From CAZVUW01 sp964629825 (GTDB taxonomy: Bacteria; Actinomycetota; Nitriliruptoria; Euzebyales; Egibacteraceae): a DNA stretch of 24,831 bases. This document shows positions 14,087 through 20,495 of this stretch, piece by piece. Numbering within the stretch: position 1 is the first letter of the stretch; each line of letters begins with the position of its first letter. The translations under genes were made by a program, and so were the position numbers. A model generated the notes under the pieces. That model did no database searches. It had not been told where the DNA came from and saw only the letters and a program-made list of their open reading frames with translations. The DNA is taken from contig CAZVUW010000043.1 in assembly GCA_964629825.1 (NCBI GenBank), forward strand, positions 1-24,831, given 5' to 3'.

Positions 14087-14872
14087 TTGAGGATCATCTG
14101 CCCGGTCAAGCGAGTGCCTGACACCGCCGCTGACAAGAAGATCGCCGAGGACCTGACGGTCGACCGCGACGCGTCCGAGCCCGTGCTCAACGCGAACGAC
14201 GAGTGGTCGATCGAGGAGGCCATGCGCATCAAGGAGCGCGACGGGGCGGAGGTCATCGCCCTGTGCATGGGACCTGAGGCAGCTCAGACCACGGTTCGCA
14301 AGGCGCTGTCCTACGGGCTCGACGGGGCGATCCAGGTCACCGACGACGCGATCGCCGGCTCGGACGCCTACCAGACCGCGAAGGTGCTCGCGGCGGCCCT
14401 GCGCAACGAGCAGTTCGATCTGATCATCATGGGCAACCAGTCCTCCGACGCCCGCACCACGCTGGTGCCGGCGATGCTGGCCGAGCTGCTGGACCTGCCC
14501 GCGCTGACCTATTGCAAGCAGCTCGAGATCGACGGCGACACGGCGCGCGCCCACCGCGAGACGCCGACGGGACACCAGGTCGTCGAGGCCAAGCTGCCGG
14601 CCGTGGTCAGCGTCGTCGAGGCGATCAACGAGCCGCGCTACCCGTCCTTCAAGGGGATCATGGCGGCCAAGCGCAAGCCCCTCGAGGTGCGCTCGCTGGC
14701 CGACATCGGCGTGGACGCGGGCGAGGTCGGGCTCGCCAACGCCACCACGCAGGTGCTCGACATCACGCCGCGGCCGCCCAAGCAGGCCGGCGAGAAGGTC
14801 GAGGACGACGGCTCGGGCACGGTCGGGGCTCAGGCGATCGCCGAGTTCCTCGCCCAGCAGAAGTTCATCTAG
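14087..14872 (+). CDS. etfB: Electron transfer flavoprotein beta subunit
   Basis: 261 residues. Pairs with EtfA to carry electrons from acyl-CoA dehydrogenases to the respiratory chain via ETF:quinone oxidoreductase. Its N-terminus RIICPVKRVPDT is the standard EtfB opening, LNANDEWSIEEAMRIKE (34-50) and DLIIMGNQSSDARTTLVP (111-128) bind AMP and face the partner, and the conserved recognition-loop region TPTGHQVVEAKLPAVVSVVEAINEPRYPS follows in two segments. The start chosen is TTG 14087, because GGAGG lies 8 nt upstream and the protein then begins exactly as in the family; ATG 14054, 33 nt upstream, adds eleven unrelated residues and lacks a ribosome site. EtfA follows 26 nt after the stop. 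Confidence 0.94.
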   Translation: MRIICPVKRVPDTAADKKIAEDLTVDRDASEPVLNANDEWSIEEAMRIKERDGAEVIALCMGPEAAQTTVRKALSYGLDGAIQVTDDAIAGSDAYQTAKVLAAALRNEQFDLIIMGNQSSDARTTLVPAMLAELLDLPALTYCKQLEIDGDTARAHRETPTGHQVVEAKLPAVVSVVEAINEPRYPSFKGIMAAKRKPLEVRSLADIGVDAGEVGLANATTQVLDITPRPPKQAGEKVEDDGSGTVGAQAIAEFLAQQKFI

Positions 14873-14898
14873 GCGCGCGGGAAGAAGAGGAGCTCAAC

Positions 14899-15873
14899 AT
14901 GGTGAACGTGCTGGTCCTCGTCGACCACGTCGGCGGCAGCCCCAAGAAGGTCTCCAACCAGATCCTGACCGCGGCTCGCAAGCTCGGCGCCGGCGATGTC
15001 CACGCCCTGCTGATGGGCGAGGGCGCCCGCGCGGCCGCGGAGAAGGTCGGCGCGTACGGCGCCACCCGCGCCCACGTCTGGGAGTCGTCCGAGGCGGCCG
15101 AGTACGCGACCGAGCCGCAGACCGCCGCGGTCGTGGCCGCGGTCGAGGCGGCCGGGGCGGACGTGCTGCTGTACCCGGCCGACCCCTTCCTGTCCGACGT
15201 CGTGGCGCGCGCCGCGGTGCGGCTCGGTGCCGGTGTGATCACCGACGTGACCGACCTGTCGCTCGACGGCGACCGGGTCGTGGCCACCAAGGCGATCTTC
15301 GGCGGCGACATGGTGTCGCGCTGCCAGGTGCGGGGCGACCGGCTCCAGATCCTCGGCATCAAGGCCAACGCCTTCGTCGCGGAGGAGTCCGGGGGCGGGC
15401 CGGCCGAGGTCGTGGACCTCGACGTGACGCTTGACGACAAGGCCCGGCGGGCCAAGGTCGTCGACGTGGTCGAGCAGGAGGCCGGCGGCCGGCCCGAGAT
15501 GACCGAGGCCGCCATCGTCGTCGCCGGCGGCCGCGGCCTCGGCGACGCCGAGGGCTTCCAGCTGATCGAGCAGCTCGCCGACGCCTTGGGCGGTGCGGTC
15601 GGCGCGTCGCGCGCCGCCACGGACGCCGGCTGGTACCCGCACCAGCACCAGATCGGCCAGACCGGCAAGACGGTGTCGCCGCAGCTGTACATCGGCGCCG
15701 GCATCTCCGGCGCGATCCAGCACCGAGCAGGCATGCAGACATCGCAGACGATCGTGGTGATCAACAAGGACCCGGAGGCGCCGATCTTCTCGATCGCCGA
15801 CTTCGGCGTCGTGGGGGACCTGCACAAGGTGATCCCGCCGCTGGTGGAGGAGATCCGCAAGCGCAAGGACTGA
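14899..15873 (+). CDS. etfA: Electron transfer flavoprotein alpha subunit
   Basis: 324 residues, usual length. The C-terminal FAD domain is intact: GGRGLGDAEGF (210-220), GASRAATDAGW (235-245), QIGQTGKTVSPQLYIGAGIS (251-270), GAIQHRAGM and INKDPEAPIFSIADFGVVGD (288-307). The N-terminal domain (1-195) is the EtfB-like half. ATG 14899 has GAGGAG 6 nt upstream. With EtfB it forms the FAD/AMP heterodimer that should accept electrons from the acyl-CoA dehydrogenase pair at 6281-8490. The motifs are those of the housekeeping group; nothing suggests a bifurcating FixAB type. Confidence 0.96.
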   Translation: MVNVLVLVDHVGGSPKKVSNQILTAARKLGAGDVHALLMGEGARAAAEKVGAYGATRAHVWESSEAAEYATEPQTAAVVAAVEAAGADVLLYPADPFLSDVVARAAVRLGAGVITDVTDLSLDGDRVVATKAIFGGDMVSRCQVRGDRLQILGIKANAFVAEESGGGPAEVVDLDVTLDDKARRAKVVDVVEQEAGGRPEMTEAAIVVAGGRGLGDAEGFQLIEQLADALGGAVGASRAATDAGWYPHQHQIGQTGKTVSPQLYIGAGISGAIQHRAGMQTSQTIVVINKDPEAPIFSIADFGVVGDLHKVIPPLVEEIRKRKD

Positions 15874-15901
15874 TCCGCCGCCGCTCGCCCGCCGCGCCGT
15901 C

Positions 15902-17062
15902 ATGCGCCGCGTCTACCTGGACCACGCCGCCACCACCCCGATCGCACCCGAGGTGGCGGCGGCCATGGAGCCCTACCTGCAGGTCGAGCACGGCAACGCC
16001 TCCTCGCTGCACTCGTGGGGACGTGCGGCGCGCGCGGCGGTCGAGACGGCCCGCGAGCAGGTCGCGGCCGCCCTCGGCGTCCAGCCGCTCGAGGTCCTGT
16101 TCACCTCGGGCGGCACCGAGGCGGACAACGCCGCCCTCAAGGGCATCGCCTGGGCGGCGCGGGCTGCCGGGCGCGGCAACCACATCGTCACGACCGCGAT
16201 CGAGCACCACGCGGTCATCGAGTCGGCGCAGTGGCTGGCCGAACGCCAGGGCTTCGATCTGACCGTCGTCGGCTGCGGCCCCGAGGGCGTCGTGGACACC
16301 GATGCGGTCCTGGACGCCGTGCGCCCCGACACCGTCCTGGTCAGCGTGATGGCCGCCAACAACGAGCTCGGGACGATCCAGCCGCTGGAGGAGGTCGGTC
16401 CCGCCCTCGCCGAGCGTGGCATCCCATTGCACACCGACGCGGTCCAGGCCTTCGGCCGCGCTCCGCTGGACCTCGACGGCTGGTCGATCGGAACGCTGGC
16501 CCTGTCCGCGCACAAGTTCAACGGCCCCAAGGGCGTCGGCGTGCTGATGCTGCGGCGCGACCTGCCCTGCGAGCAGCACCAGCACGGCGGCGGGCAGGAG
16601 CGCGGCGTGCGGTCCGGCACGCTCAACACCGCCGGCATCGTCGGCTGCGGGGCGGCCGCCGAGCTGACCGCGCAGACCATGGCGGTCGAGATCGACCGCC
16701 TCCGCACCCTCCGCGACCGCCTGCTGAAGGGGCTGCTCGCGGTCCCGGACGTCAAGCTCAACGGCTCGGCGGAGCGGCGCCTGCCACACAACGCGCACGT
16801 CGCAGTGTCCGGTGTGGACGCCGAGGCCCTGCTGCTGAGCCTCGACACGGCCGGCGTCGCCGTGTCGACCGGATCGGCCTGCCAGTCCGGCGCCGCCGAG
16901 CCCTCCCACGTCCTGCGGGCCATCGGCGTCCCGACCGACGGCGTCGCCCACCTCCGCTTCACCTGCGGTCGCACCACGACCGAGGCCGACATCGACCTCG
17001 CCGTCGACGCCTTCACCGCCGCCGTCGACCGCCTTCGCAGCGCGGGCGGCGGCGCCCTCTGA
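15902..17062 (+). CDS. Cysteine desulfurase (NifS/IscS class)
   Basis: 386 residues. PLP enzyme taking sulfur from cysteine to give a persulfide and alanine. YLDHAATTP opens the fold; His103 (EHHAV) stacks on PLP, Asp179 and Gln182 lie in HTDAVQAFG, Lys205 (LSAHKFNGPKG) is the Schiff-base lysine, and Cys327 in STGSACQSGAAEPSHVL is the persulfide cysteine on a class I loop. That loop resembles B. subtilis YrvO, a desulfurase dedicated to MnmA, and mnmA is the next gene, so a tRNA-thiolation role is likely, though it may also serve Fe-S assembly. ATG 15902 has no clear Shine-Dalgarno; it follows etfA by 28 nt and may rely on re-initiation. Confidence 0.95.
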   Translation: MRRVYLDHAATTPIAPEVAAAMEPYLQVEHGNASSLHSWGRAARAAVETAREQVAAALGVQPLEVLFTSGGTEADNAALKGIAWAARAAGRGNHIVTTAIEHHAVIESAQWLAERQGFDLTVVGCGPEGVVDTDAVLDAVRPDTVLVSVMAANNELGTIQPLEEVGPALAERGIPLHTDAVQAFGRAPLDLDGWSIGTLALSAHKFNGPKGVGVLMLRRDLPCEQHQHGGGQERGVRSGTLNTAGIVGCGAAAELTAQTMAVEIDRLRTLRDRLLKGLLAVPDVKLNGSAERRLPHNAHVAVSGVDAEALLLSLDTAGVAVSTGSACQSGAAEPSHVLRAIGVPTDGVAHLRFTCGRTTTEADIDLAVDAFTAAVDRLRSAGGGAL

Positions 17063-17077
17063 CGCTCTGATGATCGA

Positions 17078-17113
17078 TGTTGTTTTCGGCGGACATGTCC
17101 GCCGAAAACAACA
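17078..17113. promoter_or_regulatory. Perfect 36-bp palindrome between cysteine desulfurase and mnmA
   Basis: Each 18-nt half, TGTTGTTTTCGGCGGACA and its exact reverse complement, meets with no spacer. It begins 15 nt after the desulfurase stop and ends 44 nt before the mnmA -10 box. The TTTT and AAAA outer arms are unusual in this GC-rich DNA. As RNA it would form a stem, but A residues rather than U follow it, so it is not a standard intrinsic terminator in either direction. A binding site for a dimeric regulator, a repeated extragenic palindrome, or a U-less terminator are the options; I cannot choose. Confidence 0.75.
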
Positions 17114-17157
17114 CCCTGCGTGCCGTGGCGTCAGTCCGCTGCTGGATGGCAGGACGG

Positions 17158-17163
17158 TAGCCT
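17158..17163 (+). promoter_or_regulatory. -10 box TAGCCT, predicted leaderless start of mnmA
   Basis: TAGCCT ends 8 nt before ATG 17172. The intervening CGGGCGGG is a poor ribosome site, so a transcript starting at the ATG is likely. This means mnmA can be transcribed apart from the upstream desulfurase, with the 36-bp palindrome lying 44 nt upstream of the box. Confidence 0.45.
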
Positions 17164-17171
17164 CGGGCGGG

Positions 17172-18221
17172 ATGAACGTGCTGGTAGCCATGTCCGGTGG
17201 CGTGGACTCGTCGGCAGCCGCGGCGCTGCTGGTCGACGCGGGCCACGACGTCACCGGCGTGCACCTGAAGATGGCCGACACGCCCAGCGGGCTGCCGGGC
17301 AAGGGCTGCTGCACGCTCGACGACGCGCGCGACGCGCGGCGGGTCGCGGACCGCCTCGGCATCCCGTTCTACGTCTGGGATCTGTCGGAGGCGTTCCGCG
17401 AGCGGGTGGTGGACGACTTCGTCGCCGAGTACGCGGCTGGGCGCACGCCCAATCCGTGCATCCGCTGCAACGAGCGGGTCAAGTACACCGCCCTGCTGGC
17501 GCGTGCCCGGGCGCTCGGCTTCGACGCCCTGGCGACCGGCCATCACGTGCGCCTGCGCACCGACGCGGACGGCCATCACCTGCACCGGGCCACCGATCCC
17601 GGCAAGGACCAGACCTACGTGCTCTACATGGCCAGCCAGGAGCAGCTTGCGCACACCATCTGGCCGGCCGGCGAGCACACCAAAGCCGACCTGCGCGCAT
17701 ACGCCGCCGAGCGCGGCCTGATCACCGCCAGCAAGCCGGACAGCCACGACATCTGCTTCATCCCATCCGGGGATCTGGGCGCGTTCCTGCGGCCGCGGCT
17801 CGGCGCGCGCCAGGGCGTGCTGGTCGGCCCGGACGGCAGCGAGGTCGGCCGCCACGACGGCGCCTACCGGTTCACCGTCGGGCAGCGGCGCGGCCTGCAC
17901 CTGGGCGGCTTCGCCGAGCCCATGTACGTGACCGCCATCGAGGGCGAGACAGTGCACGTCGGCCCGCGCAGCGCGCTCGAGGTCGACCGTCTGGAGGCCC
18001 ACGACGTCAGCTGGGTGGCCGGCGAGCCACCCCGCGGTGAGCGCAAGCTCAGGGCTCAGGTGCGCTACCGCGGCGAGGCCCTGCCGTGCCGCCTGGACGA
18101 CCTCGGCGGAGGACGCATCGCCGTCTCCTTCACCGCCGAGCGACCCGTCGGCGTCGCCCCCGGCCAGGCCGTGGTCCTCTACGAGGGCGACGAGTGCCTG
18201 GGCGGGGCCACGATCTCCTAG
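17172..18221 (+). CDS. mnmA: tRNA-specific 2-thiouridylase MnmA
   Basis: 349 residues. Adds sulfur to U34 of Lys, Glu and Gln tRNAs using ATP and a persulfide. The PP-loop SGGVDSS (8-14) activates uridine, Cys96 in TPNPCIRCNERVK is the attacking cysteine, and Cys195 in SHDICFIP is the acceptor that forms the persulfide; these match E. coli Cys102 and Cys199. FTVGQRRGLHLGG (234-246) and the C-terminal beta barrel are present. ATG 17172 starts MNVLVAMSGGVDSS exactly as in the family; the upstream in-frame residues translate the intergenic palindrome and are rejected. The desulfurase upstream is the likely sulfur donor. Confidence 0.96.
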   Translation: MNVLVAMSGGVDSSAAAALLVDAGHDVTGVHLKMADTPSGLPGKGCCTLDDARDARRVADRLGIPFYVWDLSEAFRERVVDDFVAEYAAGRTPNPCIRCNERVKYTALLARARALGFDALATGHHVRLRTDADGHHLHRATDPGKDQTYVLYMASQEQLAHTIWPAGEHTKADLRAYAAERGLITASKPDSHDICFIPSGDLGAFLRPRLGARQGVLVGPDGSEVGRHDGAYRFTVGQRRGLHLGGFAEPMYVTAIEGETVHVGPRSALEVDRLEAHDVSWVAGEPPRGERKLRAQVRYRGEALPCRLDDLGGGRIAVSFTAERPVGVAPGQAVVLYEGDECLGGATIS

Positions 18222-18234
18222 GGCCCACGAGGCA

Positions 18235-18269
18235 CCCCCGGACCGCTGCCGTGGAGGCCCGGTCGGGGG
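18235..18269 (+). terminator. Terminator-like hairpin after mnmA
   Basis: CCCCC-G-GACCG (18235-18245) pairs with CGGTCGGGGG (18260-18269), with one bulged G and a 14-nt loop, 13 nt after the mnmA stop. There is no U-tract, as is common for actinobacterial U-less hairpins. Its position before the next gene's promoter fits termination. Confidence 0.4.
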
Positions 18270-18315
18270 CGTCCGCGGAGACCCGACACCCATAGTCTCC
18301 CGCCACGGCCGTCGG

Positions 18316-18321
18316 TAGGAT
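18316..18321 (+). promoter_or_regulatory. Candidate -10 box TAGGAT for the secreted amidase
   Basis: TAGGAT lies 60 nt ahead of ATG 18382, giving a leader of about 54 nt with the ribosome site GAGGAG at 18371-18376. TAGTCT at 18293-18298 is a second candidate. No clear -35 is seen. Confidence 0.4.
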
Positions 18322-18381
18322 CCCGCGCACCGCGCCCATCTGGTCGCGCCCATCCGGCTTGTTCGCACACGAGGAGTTGGG

Positions 18382-20358
18382 ATGCGCCACCACCGCTCTA
18401 GCCGTGCACGCCTAGCCGCCGTCGCCGTCCTGACGGCGCTCGCCCTGCTAGCGCCCACGCAGGGCGCCCTAGCCCAGACGGTCCCACCGATCCGCACCTT
18501 CGACTGGGTCGAGGCGTCGATGGACGACGTCCGCGCCGGCCTCGCCTCCGGCCGCCTCACCTGCACCCAGCTGGTGCAGGGCTACCTGGACCGAATCGCC
18601 ACCTACGACCGCCAGGGCCCCGCCCTGGCCAGCATGATCACCGTCAGCGACACCGCGCTCGAGGAGGCGGCGGCGCTGGACCTCAAGTACAGGTTGAGCT
18701 CCGGAACCGACCTCGGGCGGCTGCACTGCGCGCCCGTCGTCGTCAAGGACAACATCGATGTAGCGGGCATGCCGACCACTGCGGGCTCGTCGGCGCTGAT
18801 CAACAGCCGGCCGCCGGACGACGCCTTCATCGTCGAGCGCCTGCGGGACGAGGGCGCGGTCGTGCTCGGCAAGGCCAACCTCGACGAGTTCGCGTTCGGC
18901 TTCGGCGGCAACAGCACCACCGGCGGCCAGGCGCGCAACGCCTACCACCCGCCGTTCGGCCCCGGCGGCTCCAGCAGCGGCACCGCCACCGCCGTGTCGG
19001 CCAGCCTTGCCATGTTCGGCCTCGGCACCGACACGGGCGGATCCATCCGGGTTCCATCGAGCGTGCAGGGCCTGGTCGGGATCCGGCCCTCAATGCGACT
19101 GCTGAGCCAGGACGGCATCGTCCCGCTCGCCCTGTTCCAGGACACCGCCGGCCCGATGTGCCGCACCGTCGAGGACTGCGCGTCGCTGCTGGAGGTGCTC
19201 GCCGCCTACGACGACTCGCCCTACAGCGGCCAGTACACCCTGCCGCAGCAGCGCGATGACATGGGCGTGCTGCTCGACTCCCCCGAGGCCTATCGGGCGA
19301 TGGTGGGCCACGACCCCTCGGCCTACCGCAACGCGCTCGACCCCGACGGCCTCCAAGGCGCTCGCATCGGAGTCGTCCGCGCCCTCTTCGGCAGCGACCC
19401 CGAGGTGCGCGCCACGCTCGAGCAGGCGATCGAGGCCATGCGCGCCGCCGGAGCCACCGTCGAGGACGTCACGATCCCCGACCTCAACGTGATCACCGGG
19501 CAGTACGTGAGCATGAGCGCGTACGAGTTCCGGGACCACCTCACGCGCTACCTGCAGTCCTGGCCCTCGGATGAAGACGGGCACCCGCGCACCTTCGAGG
19601 AGGTGCGTGCGCTCACCACGGCACGCCAGAGCACCTTCACCTCCTACGCCAGCACGGGGGCGGACCGCTACAACAACGCCACCTACAACCGGAACACGCT
19701 GGAGCGCCCCGGGTACGTGCGCCCGCGCCTGCTCGCAGCGCTCAACAACACCGATCTCGAGGGCAACCCGCTCGGCGCGCCATATGACGCGCTGATGTAC
19801 CCCTCGGTCGTGTCGCTGCCGCGCAACGGGGCCCCCAACGCCGGCAGCAACAACCGCCTCAGCCCCTTCAGCGGCTTCCCGGCGCTGTCCATGCCGGCGG
19901 GCTTCACCGCGCCCACGGCCAACCGTCCGGCGCTCCCGGTCGGCATGGAGCTGCTCGGCCGCGAGTTCGACGAGCCGACCCTTCTGCGCCTCGCCTACGC
20001 CTACCAGGAGTCGGTCGAGGGCACGCCTCTGAGCCGCACGGCGCCCACCAGCGCGCCCGAGCAGCCGGACCTCCTCACGTTCGTGCGCGAGGACCTCGAC
20101 GAGCTCGTGACCGCCGGAGGCATCACCGAGGGGCTCGAGGCGAAGATCCGCCACGCCCTCGACCAGTTCGAGGACTGGGATGCGCGCGACCAGCAGCGCG
20201 TCATCGCGCACACCCACCTCAACCGCGCGATCCATCTGCTGCTGTGGCAGGCGGACGTCATCGAGGACAAGGACAAGCCCAACCAGGGCGACCCGGACGG
20301 GCTCCGGGCCCTGGCCGCTGCCATCGCCGAGCTGCGCGACGCCTACCTGGACGGCTAG
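18382..20358 (+). CDS. Secreted amidase-signature enzyme with C-terminal helical extension
   Basis: 658 residues. Residues 1-31 are a signal peptide: basic MRHHRSSRAR, a hydrophobic core, and ALA before Gln32. The amidase-signature catalytic triad is complete: Lys122 in VVVKDNID, cis-Ser197 in GPGGSSSG and nucleophile Ser221 in GTDTGGSIRVPSS. It should hydrolyse amides or esters outside the membrane. After the amidase domain, residues about 560-658 form a charged helical tail (DELVTAGGITEGLEAKI...), resembling the short helical FIMAH-type repeat found at the ends of some secreted proteins; this match is tentative. ATG 18382 has GAGGAG 5 nt upstream. It is not GatA: it is secreted and longer. 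It interrupts the usual mnmA-ligA-gatCAB order. Confidence 0.9.
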   Translation: MRHHRSSRARLAAVAVLTALALLAPTQGALAQTVPPIRTFDWVEASMDDVRAGLASGRLTCTQLVQGYLDRIATYDRQGPALASMITVSDTALEEAAALDLKYRLSSGTDLGRLHCAPVVVKDNIDVAGMPTTAGSSALINSRPPDDAFIVERLRDEGAVVLGKANLDEFAFGFGGNSTTGGQARNAYHPPFGPGGSSSGTATAVSASLAMFGLGTDTGGSIRVPSSVQGLVGIRPSMRLLSQDGIVPLALFQDTAGPMCRTVEDCASLLEVLAAYDDSPYSGQYTLPQQRDDMGVLLDSPEAYRAMVGHDPSAYRNALDPDGLQGARIGVVRALFGSDPEVRATLEQAIEAMRAAGATVEDVTIPDLNVITGQYVSMSAYEFRDHLTRYLQSWPSDEDGHPRTFEEVRALTTARQSTFTSYASTGADRYNNATYNRNTLERPGYVRPRLLAALNNTDLEGNPLGAPYDALMYPSVVSLPRNGAPNAGSNNRLSPFSGFPALSMPAGFTAPTANRPALPVGMELLGREFDEPTLLRLAYAYQESVEGTPLSRTAPTSAPEQPDLLTFVREDLDELVTAGGITEGLEAKIRHALDQFEDWDARDQQRVIAHTHLNRAIHLLLWQADVIEDKDKPNQGDPDGLRALAAAIAELRDAYLDG

Positions 20359-20367
20359 CGCGAAGAC

Positions 20368-20404
20368 GCAGGGAGCGGGGCCGCCACCCGGCCCTGCTCC
20401 CTGC
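20368..20404 (+). terminator. Strong terminator-like hairpin after the amidase
   Basis: Arms 20368-20383 and 20389-20404 (GCAGGGAGCGGGGCCG and CGGCCCTGCTCCCTGC) form a 16-bp stem with one G-U pair and a CCACC loop, 9 nt after the amidase stop. No U-tract follows. It is the best terminator candidate in the window and separates the amidase from ligA. Confidence 0.6.
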
Positions 20405-20482
20405 GCACGCGGCGACGCCGACCCGCACCACGATCCGGCCAAGCCCAGGGGCGCCGAGCGGGGTGGTGTCGCACCCGGGTCC

Positions 20483-20488
20483 TAGAAT
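20483..20488 (+). promoter_or_regulatory. -10 box TAGAAT, predicted leaderless start of ligA
   Basis: TAGAAT, close to the consensus TATAAT, ends 7 nt before ATG 20496. The spacer CCGCGCG holds no ribosome site, so the mRNA probably begins at the ATG. No strong -35 is visible 17 nt upstream. Confidence 0.55.
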
Positions 20489-20495
20489 CCGCGCG

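Noticed and set aside
17078..17113. Standard rho-independent terminator
   Set aside because: The run following the stem is A-rich on both strands when read 5' to 3', not U-rich.
17070..17171. N-terminal extension of MnmA through the palindrome
   Set aside because: The family begins at MNVLVAMSGGVDSS and a -10 box lies just before ATG 17172; the extension merely translates the palindrome.
15761..18566. Large minus-strand frames opposite cysteine desulfurase and mnmA
   Set aside because: Both plus-strand genes have full catalytic motifs; the antisense products have none.
18382..20358. Second copy of gatA
   Set aside because: It shares the amidase signature but has a signal peptide, about 150 extra residues and a helical tail, and is separated from gatCAB by ligA.
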